Part shown: positions 1 through 5,421 of the stretch, piece after piece
How positions within the stretch are numbered: the first letter of the stretch is position 1
Layout of the letters: each line of letters opens with the position of its first letter
Program-made: the position numbers and the translations under genes
The notes under the pieces: model-generated
Told to the model about the DNA's origin: nothing
The model's input: only the letters and a program-made list of their open reading frames with translations
Databases searched by the model: none
Assembly (NCBI GenBank): GCA_015661855.1
Contig: DQVH01000053.1
Span: 1-6,670, forward strand
Direction of reading: 5' to 3'
DNA from: Desulfurococcales archaeon
GTDB taxonomy: Archaea; Thermoproteota; Thermoprotei_A; CAZTBM01; SZUA-1508
Length of the DNA stretch: 6,670 bases

Positions 1-228
1 ATCCCCTTAAATGAAACTTTAACTAAATATAATTTAGAAAAATACGTTAACACAGCAACACTAGGTATTCTACTACCATTACTCAATATTCCATATGAGA
101 GAGCACTAAAAATTCTAGTAGATAACGTAAAAGATAAAGAGGCTAATAGTAAGGCTCTGAAGATAGGTTATAGTATAGGTGAAAACCTGAAAATAAGAGG
201 AGACCTAGCACTACCTAACCTAATCTAA
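1..228 (+). CDS. 2-oxoacid:ferredoxin oxidoreductase gamma-type subunit, C-terminal fragment (partial)
   Basis: The window opens inside a reading frame (frame 1) that gives 75 residues and ends at TAA 226-228. The start lies outside the window. The visible part reads like the end of the gamma (POR) domain of pyruvate/2-oxoacid:ferredoxin oxidoreductases. It has an Asn followed by a Leu-Gly-rich helix (VNTATLGILLPLLNIP, about residues 17-32), then a short charged helix, then the NSKALKIGYSIGENL segment, which matches the family's N..A...G ending. In the family this subunit helps an anaerobic cytoplasmic complex oxidise 2-oxoacids to acyl-CoA with reduction of ferredoxin. The frame stops shortly after the domain, so this is a separate gamma subunit or the end of a gamma-last fusion, not a gamma-alpha fusion. 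No catalytic residue is visible, so the assignment rests on a short similarity by eye. Confidence 0.5.
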   Translation: MPLNETLTKYNLEKYVNTATLGILLPLLNIPYERALKILVDNVKDKEANSKALKIGYSIGENLKIRGDLALPNLI

Positions 229-255
229 CATCTTAAAATACTTCGAATGGAAATA

Positions 256-264
256 CTTATATAT
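256..264 (+). promoter_or_regulatory. TATA box of the tup operon
   Basis: CTTATATAT follows an A-rich stretch (GGAAATA) that could serve as a BRE. The usual archaeal spacing of about 26 nt from the TATA centre puts transcription start near 285-288. That is essentially at the GTG at 288, so the mRNA is leaderless or has only a very short leader. Confidence 0.6.
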
Positions 265-277
265 CGTTACCCGTTAC
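265..277 (+). repeat. Short direct repeat between TATA box and start, possible operator
   Basis: CGTTAC occurs twice, separated by one C (265-270 and 272-277). The pair sits between the TATA box and the predicted transcription start of the tungstate transporter operon, where a bound archaeal repressor would block polymerase recruitment. The repeat is seen directly; the operator role is inferred from position only. Confidence 0.35.
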
Positions 278-287
278 TTGAGGGCAG

Positions 288-1205
288 GTGACAATACTTT
301 TGCGAGGTATTATAATAGTATTATTCAATATAACGATAGCGATATTATGGTTTATGGTATTGCATGTGTTTACTTACTCTGATAGTATAGATGGTATACT
401 TAGGGTTTCTACTACAACAAGTCTTTATGCTACAGGATTGCTTGAGAAGTTAGCTGATGAATTTAGGAAATACTATCCTAATGTTGTTATTCAGTTTATT
501 GCTGTTGGTAGTGGTAGAGCGTTAGAGCTTGCAGCTAAAGGCGACATCGATATGGTTCTTGTTCACGCTCCTCAACTTGAAAGAGAGTATATTAATAGAG
601 GGATATTAATTGATGGCAGTATTATTGCTTATAACTACTTTGTTATTGTAGGACCGGGGGATGACCCAGCAGGTATTAGAGGGTTATCTAACCCTGTTAG
701 TGCATTTAAGAGAATATACATGGCGGGGGTTATGGGTAAAGCCCTATTCATTAGTAGAGGTGACAACTCTGGAACCCATGTGAGAGAGTTGAGTTTATGG
801 AGAAAAGCAAAGCTTAACCCTAGAGGGCAAGAATGGTATATTGAGTCTGGTACTGGAATGGCCAAAACACTATTAATAGCTAATGAGAAGAGAGCTTACA
901 CACTAAGTGATGTAGGGACGTTCCTTAAACTTAAATGTGAGGGAGTATTAGGTGAACTAGAAATACTAGTTAGTGGAGGTGTAGATTTAATTAACATATA
1001 TAGTGCTTACATAGTTAATCCCCAAGAGTATAACGTTAATTATAAGCTAGCTAAATTATTCCTTGAATTCATAACATCAAATGAGGGGCAGAAGATTATA
1101 AGTTTATATGGTAAGAGTGAATTCGGGCAGCCACTATTTTATCCAGCAAAGGGTAAAGAGGTGGAGCTTAGGAGGTATTGGAAGAAATTAGCAGAGGAGG
1201 TGTAG
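288..1205 (+). CDS. tupA: Tungstate (or molybdate) ABC transporter substrate-binding protein TupA
   Basis: This is the extracytoplasmic oxyanion-binding protein of a Tup-type importer. An N-terminal hydrophobic segment (about residues 8-28) follows an Arg and is a signal peptide or membrane anchor. No lipobox Cys is seen. The binding protein follows with TupA-family motifs: STTTS (41-45), GSGRALELA (74-82), VHAP (92-95), an SRGDNSGTH block (156-164), ESGTGM (186-191) and YTLSD (204-208). The 305-residue length is normal for the family with its leader. The start is ambiguous. GTG 288 would be nearly leaderless. TTG 300 has a GGTGA ribosome-binding site at 287-291 with 8-nt spacing and would give an equally good leader beginning M-R-G. 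The gene is first in an operon with permease and ATPase genes. TupA, WtpA and ModA ligands overlap, so tungstate rather than molybdate is inferred from family resemblance. Confidence 0.9.
   Translation: MTILLRGIIIVLFNITIAILWFMVLHVFTYSDSIDGILRVSTTTSLYATGLLEKLADEFRKYYPNVVIQFIAVGSGRALELAAKGDIDMVLVHAPQLEREYINRGILIDGSIIAYNYFVIVGPGDDPAGIRGLSNPVSAFKRIYMAGVMGKALFISRGDNSGTHVRELSLWRKAKLNPRGQEWYIESGTGMAKTLLIANEKRAYTLSDVGTFLKLKCEGVLGELEILVSGGVDLINIYSAYIVNPQEYNVNYKLAKLFLEFITSNEGQKIISLYGKSEFGQPLFYPAKGKEVELRRYWKKLAEEV
1194..1202 (+). promoter_or_regulatory. Strong ribosome-binding site that selects ATG 1212 for tupB
   Basis: GAGGAGGTG overlaps the last codons of tupA and lies 9 nt before ATG 1212, the ideal distance for the archaeal anti-Shine-Dalgarno. 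No comparable site precedes the in-frame ATG at 1259, whose upstream sequence is T-rich. This decides in favour of initiation at 1212, in the frame that later needs a -1 shift. Confidence 0.75.
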
Positions 1206-1211
1206 ATACTT

Positions 1212-1852
1212 ATGTATAGTGAGATATGTGAAATAGCGTTAAGATCTTTTTTATATCAATGTCTGCAACCATTCTAGCTCTAACCTGGAGTATCCCACTT
1301 TCAATAAGAATGGCGTCTATGAAGCATAGAGTAAAAAGTGTTATCATTAGTGTATTTAATGCTCTTCTAGGACTCCCAACAGTACTTGTAGGTTTACTTC
1401 TATACCTGATTTTCAGCCGTAGTGGCCCACTAGGATTCCTAAAATTACTTTATACACCTCAAATAATTGTTATTGGTCAGGCCATACTCATAACACCACT
1501 ACTAGTATCGTTAATGTATGAAGTCTTCACTAAAGCACTTGCTGAGTATTGGGAGTTAGCTTTATCACTAGGTGCTAGTAGAGGTCAGGCATATAAGACT
1601 GTAATTAGAGAAGTTTCAGGCGATATCCTTACTATATCGTTGATAGGCTTCTCTAGAGCTATTGGTGAACTTGGTGTAGCATTAATAGTTGGTGGTAACA
1701 TTAAGGGTTATACTAGAGTACTCACTACAGCTATAGCTTTAGAGGTTGAAAAGGGTGAGTTTAATGTAGCTATGATTCTCGGCTTACTACTATTCATAAT
1801 TGTACTATCTGTAATTCTTAGTATTAGGTTCATTAAGAGGGGGACTCAATGA
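1212..1852 (+). CDS. tupB: Tungstate ABC transporter permease TupB, apparently read through a -1 frameshift
   Basis: The permease frame (ATG 1259 to TGA 1850-1852, 197 residues) is a BPD_transp_1 membrane protein of the TupB type. It has a conserved LLGLPTVLVGLLLY segment and SRSGPLG (about residues 36-58), an EAA-like coupling loop for the ATPase (EYWELALSLGASRG, 96-109), and several hydrophobic helices ending in a Lys/Arg tail. Starting at 1259 would cut into the first membrane helix and discard the strong ribosome-binding site. The ATG at 1212 opens a 21-codon frame ending at TAG 1275-1277. Its residues EIALRSFL match the usual TupB N-terminus. A -1 shift at 1247-1253 yields EIALRSFLISMSATILA, a smooth family-like sequence with an intact first helix and a 213-residue product. 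Possible explanations are programmed frameshifting, transcriptional slippage on the T run, a sequencing error (one missing T), or a damaged gene that still starts at 1259. tupC overlaps the end (ATGA). Confidence 0.85.
1247..1253 (+). promoter_or_regulatory. Candidate -1 ribosomal frameshift site (T TTT TTA) in tupB
   Basis: In the frame set by ATG 1212 the codons are tcT TTT TTA, a textbook X XXY YYZ slippery heptamer and the same heptamer as HIV-1 gag-pol. After the slip, decoding resumes at ATA 1253-1255 in the permease frame. The zero-frame stop is at 1275-1277. A 7-bp complementary pair (1269-1275 with 1307-1313) lies downstream, but it begins 15 nt after the heptamer, further than the usual 5-9 nt. 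Confidence 0.5.
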
Positions 1853-2538
1853 TTGAGTTGAGAAATATATGGTTTAGCTATATAGGTAATAACTATGTAA
1901 TTAGGAATGTTAGTGTATCATTCGATAGAGATGTAATAGCTATTATGGGACCTAATGGTAGTGGTAAAACAACATTACTAAAGATTGCATCATGTATATA
2001 TAGGCCTGTTAAAGGTAAAGTTATTGTTGATGGAGTTGACTACTGGAGTTTAAGTGAGCAGGAGAAGGTAAAGTATAGACGTAGAATAGTCTATGTCCAT
2101 GAGAAACCAATACTACTAAAGGGTAAAGTAGCAGATAATATTGGGTATGGTTTACGTATCAGAGGTTATAGTAGAGTTGAAGTTGAAGAGAAAGTAATTA
2201 AAATAGCTAAGGAACTTAACATATTACATTTAATCGATAAGAAGGCTAATGAGTTATCTACTGGTGAAAAACAGTTAGTAGCATTAGCTAGGGCACTAAT
2301 ATTAAACCCTAATTATCTATTTCTAGATGAACCACTAGCTAATTTACACTTAGCTGTACGTAGACAAGTAGTTGAAGTGCTTAAGAAGGTAAGAGATGAA
2401 GGTAAAACAACCATAGTCATAGCTACACACGATCCACTCTTAGCATTAACAATGGCATCTAAAGTCATAATACTAGATAGGGGGAGAATAGTACAGACAG
2501 GTAAACCACAAAATATACTAAATAAATACATAATATAG
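1849..2538 (+). CDS. tupC: Tungstate ABC transporter ATP-binding protein TupC
   Basis: This cytoplasmic ATPase powers the TupAB importer. The 229 residues cover one complete ABC domain: Walker A GPNGSGKTT (34-42), signature LSTGE (136-140), Walker B YLFLDE (156-161) and the switch histidine in THD (His194). Two normally conserved positions differ. The Q-loop position that usually reads VFQxP is VHEKP (83-87), so Gln is replaced by Glu85. The D-loop LANLD reads LANLH, with His167. The domain ends soon after the H-loop, without the C-terminal regulatory domain of ModC or WtpC, as expected for TupC. Its ATG overlaps the tupB stop (ATGA), indicating translational coupling and one transcript from the promoter at 256. 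The ATPase family is certain; the substrate is inferred from the neighbours. Confidence 0.92.
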   Translation: MIELRNIWFSYIGNNYVIRNVSVSFDRDVIAIMGPNGSGKTTLLKIASCIYRPVKGKVIVDGVDYWSLSEQEKVKYRRRIVYVHEKPILLKGKVADNIGYGLRIRGYSRVEVEEKVIKIAKELNILHLIDKKANELSTGEKQLVALARALILNPNYLFLDEPLANLHLAVRRQVVEVLKKVRDEGKTTIVIATHDPLLALTMASKVIILDRGRIVQTGKPQNILNKYII

Positions 2539-2626
2539 CGCGGCTACCTCCTAAAATAATATTAAATTTAAATACATTATCTATCTGTTACCCTCAACAC
2601 TACGAAAACCTTACCAAGAAATTCTA

Positions 2627-2659
2627 TACTGTTACTTGATGAGGAAGGAGTAAACAGTA
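2627..2659 (+). repeat. Inverted repeat (hairpin) downstream of tupC
   Basis: TACTGTTACT (2627-2636) can pair with AGT-A-AACAGTA (2649-2659), giving 10 base pairs with one bulged A and a 12-nt loop containing TGATGA. Part of the 3' arm (GAGTAAA, 2648-2654) is also complementary to TTTACTC at 2685-2691, which lies at the T-run. The two pairings exclude each other. Function unknown; it could be a tup 3' end structure or chance in AT-rich DNA. Confidence 0.3.
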
Positions 2660-2806
2660 AGTACCCTTAATATACATTCTACTTTTTACTCTAAATTTCA
2701 GTCTATATGGTTTGAGTGGAAGTTAAAGTAGCGTTATGTAAAGTAATAACTGAATATACTTGAATTTGTATGGTGAAGTCTTAGCTACTTGTATAGCACG
2801 AAATAG

Positions 2807-2813
2807 TTTATTA
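2807..2813 (+). promoter_or_regulatory. Candidate TATA box of rpl2
   Basis: TTTATTA is preceded by a BRE-like CGAAAT (2800-2805... CGAAAT run). The predicted transcription start near 2837 would leave a leader of about 33 nt. An alternative is the ATTATA stretch at 2823-2828, which would start transcription near 2851. Neither is a perfect match. Confidence 0.3.
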
Positions 2814-2825
2814 GGGGGTAGTATT

Positions 2826-2848
2826 ATACTATGAGTAGCGTATAGTAT
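2826..2848 (+). repeat. Inverted repeat just upstream of rpl2
   Basis: ATACTAT (2826-2832) and ATAGTAT (2842-2848) are perfect complements around a 9-nt loop. They end 21 nt before the uL2 start codon. Depending on where transcription begins, this is either an operator-like DNA site at the promoter or a leader hairpin. The role is unknown. Confidence 0.35.
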
Positions 2849-2869
2849 GAGATTGGTGGCTGGTAGAAT

Positions 2870-3598
2870 ATGGGTAAGCGGATACTGGTACAAAGGCAGG
2901 GAAGAGGGTCTCCAACATTTCGTAGTCCCAGCCATCTTAGAAAGGGCCCTGCAAAGTATCCAACAAATATTCCAGCAGATCAAACATTTATAGGTAAAGT
3001 TGTAGAGTTAATTCATGACCCTGGTAGATGGACGCCACTAGCTAAAATAGTATTGGAGAACGGTGTAGAATTTCAGATACCAGCATGTGAAGGCATGTAT
3101 GTAGGTCAAACTATACAGATAGGGCCTGATGCTGAACCAAAACCCGGTAATATACTACCCGTAGGGAAGATTCCGGAGGGAACACCAGTATATAATATAG
3201 AGATAAGACCATATGATGGTGGTAAACTAGCTAGACAGGCGGGATCGTACGCAACAATACTTGGGAGATCTGGTGGTAAAACAATAATACAGTTACCCTC
3301 AGGTAAGACAACACTAGTACCAAATGATTCAAGAGCAACTATAGGTGTACCTGCAGGAGCAGGAAGGATAGAGAAACCACTATTAAAGGCGGGAGCAGCC
3401 TATCATAAATGGAAGGTTAAAGCTAGAAAGTGGCCAAGAGTTAGAGGAGTAGCAATGAACGCTGTATCACATCCACACGGTGGTGGAAGCCACCAAAGTG
3501 TATCATTTCCAACTACTGTATCACGTAATGCCCCTCCAGGCCGTAAAGTAGGTCACATAGCAGCTAGAAGGTGTGGTAGAAAGAAGGGAGCACACTAG
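2870..3598 (+). CDS. rpl2: Large-subunit ribosomal protein uL2 (archaeal L2)
   Basis: uL2 binds 23S rRNA near the peptidyl transferase centre and is needed for subunit association and peptidyl transferase assembly. The 242-residue protein is full length for archaeal L2. It begins MGKRILVQRQGRG and carries the central GNILPVGKIPEGTPVYNIE-type segment (about 93-111), a basic RNA-binding C-terminal half, the RGVAMN..SHPHGGG motif (192-206, with His201 and His203), and the basic tail GRKKGAH. ATG 2870 is preceded by GGTGG at 2855-2859, a 10-nt spacing. Archaeal L2 genes usually sit in the L3-L4-L23-L2-S19 cluster. Here it stands alone, with a tungstate transporter upstream and a DUF362 gene downstream, so it must have its own promoter. 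No truncation or odd residue was noticed. Confidence 0.97.
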   Translation: MGKRILVQRQGRGSPTFRSPSHLRKGPAKYPTNIPADQTFIGKVVELIHDPGRWTPLAKIVLENGVEFQIPACEGMYVGQTIQIGPDAEPKPGNILPVGKIPEGTPVYNIEIRPYDGGKLARQAGSYATILGRSGGKTIIQLPSGKTTLVPNDSRATIGVPAGAGRIEKPLLKAGAAYHKWKVKARKWPRVRGVAMNAVSHPHGGGSHQSVSFPTTVSRNAPPGRKVGHIAARRCGRKKGAH

Positions 3599-3727
3599 GA
3601 ATAAGAATACTATCCTCTGTTTCTAACTGGAAAATACACTTTCAATATCGTCTTTAACCTAATATTTAACAGTTATGGTTGATAAACATCCTCACACTCT
3701 TCAGCAGTTAATCTTGAATATTAATAC

Positions 3728-4696
3728 GTGGTTGCCATGTTTAAGTTCAATTATAGTAAATTTAACAGGGTGGTAACACTTACGGGACTGGACACTATAG
3801 TTGGTTTTTTACCATTTTTTAGAGGTAAAGTGTTAAAGCCTAGAAAGAGTATTAGGAAAATTGCGAAGCCAAAAGTTGTTATTGTAAAGTCTCCTAGAAG
3901 GGATATTGAATTAATGGTTAGAAGAGCCTTTAATATCCTTGACGGACTTAGTGATATTATAGGGTCTGACTCAACTATTCTAATTAAACCTAATGTAGGA
4001 TTTAGCTATGTAGAGGCAAATACTAATCCTAAAGTTGTAGAAGCTGTAGTAAAAGTCGTTAAAGAGTACAATCCAAGAAGAATAATTATAGCTGAGAGTG
4101 CAGTTAGGGGGAGTGATACATCATACAATTTTGAGATTACAGGGTTATACAATATAGCTAGAAAATATAACGTTGATATAGTTGATCTCAAGAGAAGCGG
4201 GGATATAGTTACAGTTGAAACTTACGGTTTAAAATTAAAAACCGTTAAAGTTTATAGATTAGCTTATGAAGCTGATGTAATAATTAGTATACCTAAACTT
4301 AAACGTCATGTAGAAGCTGGAGTGACAATTTCACTAAAAAATATGATGGGGATACTACCAGACAGCGAGAAAGGTAGATTCCATATTCTAGATTTACATC
4401 AGTGTATAGTGGATTTGAATACTGTTTTCAAACCTGACATAGCCGTAGTAGATGCATTAGATGTTATGGCGTTTACAGGGCCTAGTCATGGAGAAATGAT
4501 TAAAGCCAATATGATAATAGTCTCTAAAGATGCAGTAGCAGCGGATGCTATTGCAGCACTTGAACTCTTTAAGTTAGAGGGTGTTAAAGATCCAGTAAGA
4601 GAACTGTATAGTGTAAAGCATATAGTTCAAGCTGAGAAAATGGGTTTAGGTACAGCCAATCCCGAAAAAATAAACGTAATTCGTGAAGTAATTTAA
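3728..4696 (+). CDS. DUF362 family protein
   Basis: This 322-residue protein matches the DUF362 family (PF04015), whose biochemical role is not settled. Members are often fused to, or encoded beside, iron-sulfur ferredoxin domains. After an N-terminal extension of about 45 residues, the domain begins at PKVVIVKSP and includes ILIKPNVGFSYVEANTNP (about residues 85-102), a TNPKVVEAVV helix, RRIIIAES, ADVIISIPKLKRH, the conserved KNMMGILP segment, DIAVVDALDVM and a GPSHGE loop, in the usual order. GTG 3728 is the earliest start. ATG 3737, three codons on, is equally plausible and gives MFKFNYS. Neither has a clear ribosome-binding site. The polyferredoxin gene follows after 19 bp, so the two are probably one transcript and may form an electron-transfer pair. 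This mirrors the fused DUF362-ferredoxin proteins of other organisms. Confidence 0.88.
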   Translation: MVAMFKFNYSKFNRVVTLTGLDTIVGFLPFFRGKVLKPRKSIRKIAKPKVVIVKSPRRDIELMVRRAFNILDGLSDIIGSDSTILIKPNVGFSYVEANTNPKVVEAVVKVVKEYNPRRIIIAESAVRGSDTSYNFEITGLYNIARKYNVDIVDLKRSGDIVTVETYGLKLKTVKVYRLAYEADVIISIPKLKRHVEAGVTISLKNMMGILPDSEKGRFHILDLHQCIVDLNTVFKPDIAVVDALDVMAFTGPSHGEMIKANMIIVSKDAVAADAIAALELFKLEGVKDPVRELYSVKHIVQAEKMGLGTANPEKINVIREVI

Positions 4697-4715
4697 CAGT
4701 ATGGTGGAATAGTAC

Positions 4716-5276
4716 GTGGCTAAAAAGTTAATTGCATTAGGTAATATACTTAGAGCTATTTTGGATAGAGGTAGTGTAGTTAGACCTCCTGGAGCTGTAG
4801 TTGAGAATGAGTTCTTAAAGTTATGTATTAAATGTAATTTATGTATTGAAGCTTGTAGAGTTGCAGGTTCAGGTACATTGGAGAGATGTAGTATACTTTA
4901 TGGCCTGAAGAAGTATGGTACACCTAGAGTAAATCCCTTAAGAGCACCATGTGAAGCTGTTAAGGGCAGGTGTGAACCCAAACCTCCATGTATTAGAGTT
5001 TGCTTTACAGGAGCTCTACAATTAATTGATACATCACTTATAAAGCTTGGAAGTGTAGTTTGGATCAAAGACAGATGTATCGCTGCAACTAAGGGTGGAT
5101 GCCTAATATGCTATGAGGTATGTCCTATTCCAGGAGCAATTAAGATAACTAAGGAGAATACTCCAGAATTTAATATGGAACTATGTATAGGTTGTGGTAG
5201 ATGTGTAAACGCGTGTCCGGCTAAACCTAAAGCCTTAAAGTTACTAGCGAAGGGTGAAAAAAGGATAGTGATATAA
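4716..5276 (+). CDS. NapG/MauM-like polyferredoxin (up to four [4Fe-4S] clusters)
   Basis: This 186-residue cytoplasmic iron-sulfur protein resembles NapG/MauM ferredoxins. It has an RPPGAVVENEFLKLC start (23-37) and cysteine groups at 37/40/43/47, 79/86/92/96, 121/129/132/136 and 157/160/163/167, enough for four [4Fe-4S] clusters. The last is a classic CxGCGRCxxACP motif. Cys58 is extra. Spacing in the second and third groups is looser than in bacterial ferredoxins, as in the NapG family. No membrane helix or twin-arginine signal is present, unlike many NapG proteins, so it probably works inside the cell. The GTG start at 4716 has GGTGG at 4703-4707, an 8-nt spacing. The gene is the second in a pair with the DUF362 gene. 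A role as its electron-transfer partner is inferred. No nitrate reductase or methylamine genes are nearby, so the name NapG describes similarity only. Confidence 0.88.
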   Translation: MAKKLIALGNILRAILDRGSVVRPPGAVVENEFLKLCIKCNLCIEACRVAGSGTLERCSILYGLKKYGTPRVNPLRAPCEAVKGRCEPKPPCIRVCFTGALQLIDTSLIKLGSVVWIKDRCIAATKGGCLICYEVCPIPGAIKITKENTPEFNMELCIGCGRCVNACPAKPKALKLLAKGEKRIVI

Positions 5277-5288
5277 TGTTTTAGTATT

Positions 5289-5302
5289 TTAAAGGTTTAT
5301 AA
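5289..5302 (+). promoter_or_regulatory. TATA box and BRE for the non-coding RNA
   Basis: TTTATAA (5296-5302) is directly preceded by a purine-rich BRE-like AAAGG. The usual spacing puts transcription start at about 5325-5327, exactly where the GC-rich RNA begins. This agreement supports both calls. Confidence 0.55.
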
Positions 5303-5325
5303 GGCTAGTATTAATATATAGTTTA

Positions 5326-5400
5326 CGGCGGCCCTCGCCCGCTGACTAGCCCGAGTCTCGGGCTTGGATGAAAGCGGGTTCCGTCGGGCTAACTCTTTTT
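5326..5400 (+). ncRNA. Probable structured small RNA with a kink-turn-like element (H/ACA-type guide candidate)
   Basis: In a very AT-rich window this roughly 70-nt stretch is strikingly GC-rich, a hallmark of structured RNA in AT-rich thermophiles. It has its own TATA box and ends in a TTTTT run (5396-5400). It folds into CCCGCT (5338-5343) paired with AGCGGG (5373-5378), an asymmetric internal loop with GA (5344-5345) facing GATGA (5367-5371), and an apical AGCCCGA/TCGGGCT stem (5348-5354 with 5358-5364) closed by GTC. The CTGA/GATGA combination in the loop resembles the L7Ae-bound kink-turn of archaeal guide RNAs. A lower 5-bp stem, GGCCC/GGGCT (5330-5334 with 5386-5390), would leave an open pocket, as in H/ACA pseudouridylation guides. 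No clear ACA/ANA box follows, so the class is uncertain. It is not tRNA: no T-arm or acceptor pairing can be drawn. Strand + is favoured because the kink-turn reads only on this strand. Confidence 0.55.
5396..5400 (+). terminator. T-run terminator of the small RNA
   Basis: TTTTT directly follows the last possible stem of the RNA. Archaeal transcription commonly ends at such U-runs without a hairpin. Confidence 0.4.
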
Positions 5401-5404
5401 CCCT

Positions 5405-5421
5405 CAGTTCTCACAGAACTG
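5405..5421. repeat. Perfect inverted repeat across the V4R gene stop codon
   Basis: CAGTTCT-CAC-AGAACTG forms a 7-bp stem with a 3-nt loop and spans the stop codon of the minus-strand V4R gene. It lies between two converging transcripts and could mark or protect either RNA 3' end. No T-run follows on the minus strand, so it is not a classic hairpin terminator there. Confidence 0.4.

Larger units (their letters stand above)
2539..2869 (+). other. Intergenic region between tupC and rpl2, no gene recognised
   Basis: These 331 bp hold no convincing coding frame, tRNA or box C/D RNA. They contain a GC-rich patch just after tupC (2539-2552), AT-rich TATA-like stretches (2565-2576 and 2667-2675), a T-run (2683-2687) that could help end tup transcription, and two inverted repeats listed separately. 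The 3' part carries the uL2 promoter. Confidence 0.6.

Noticed and set aside
2637..2642. TGATGA after tupC as a possible box C
   Set aside because: It sits in a hairpin loop, and the nearest CTGA is over 100 nt away, too far for an archaeal C/D RNA.
2723..2983. Minus-strand open frame of 86 codons upstream of rpl2
   Set aside because: It overlaps the conserved start of uL2 antisense and shows no domain or ribosome-binding site.
5326..5395. tRNA or split-tRNA gene in the GC-rich segment
   Set aside because: No acceptor stem, T-arm pairing or anticodon arm can be drawn on either strand; the stems fit a kink-turn hairpin instead.
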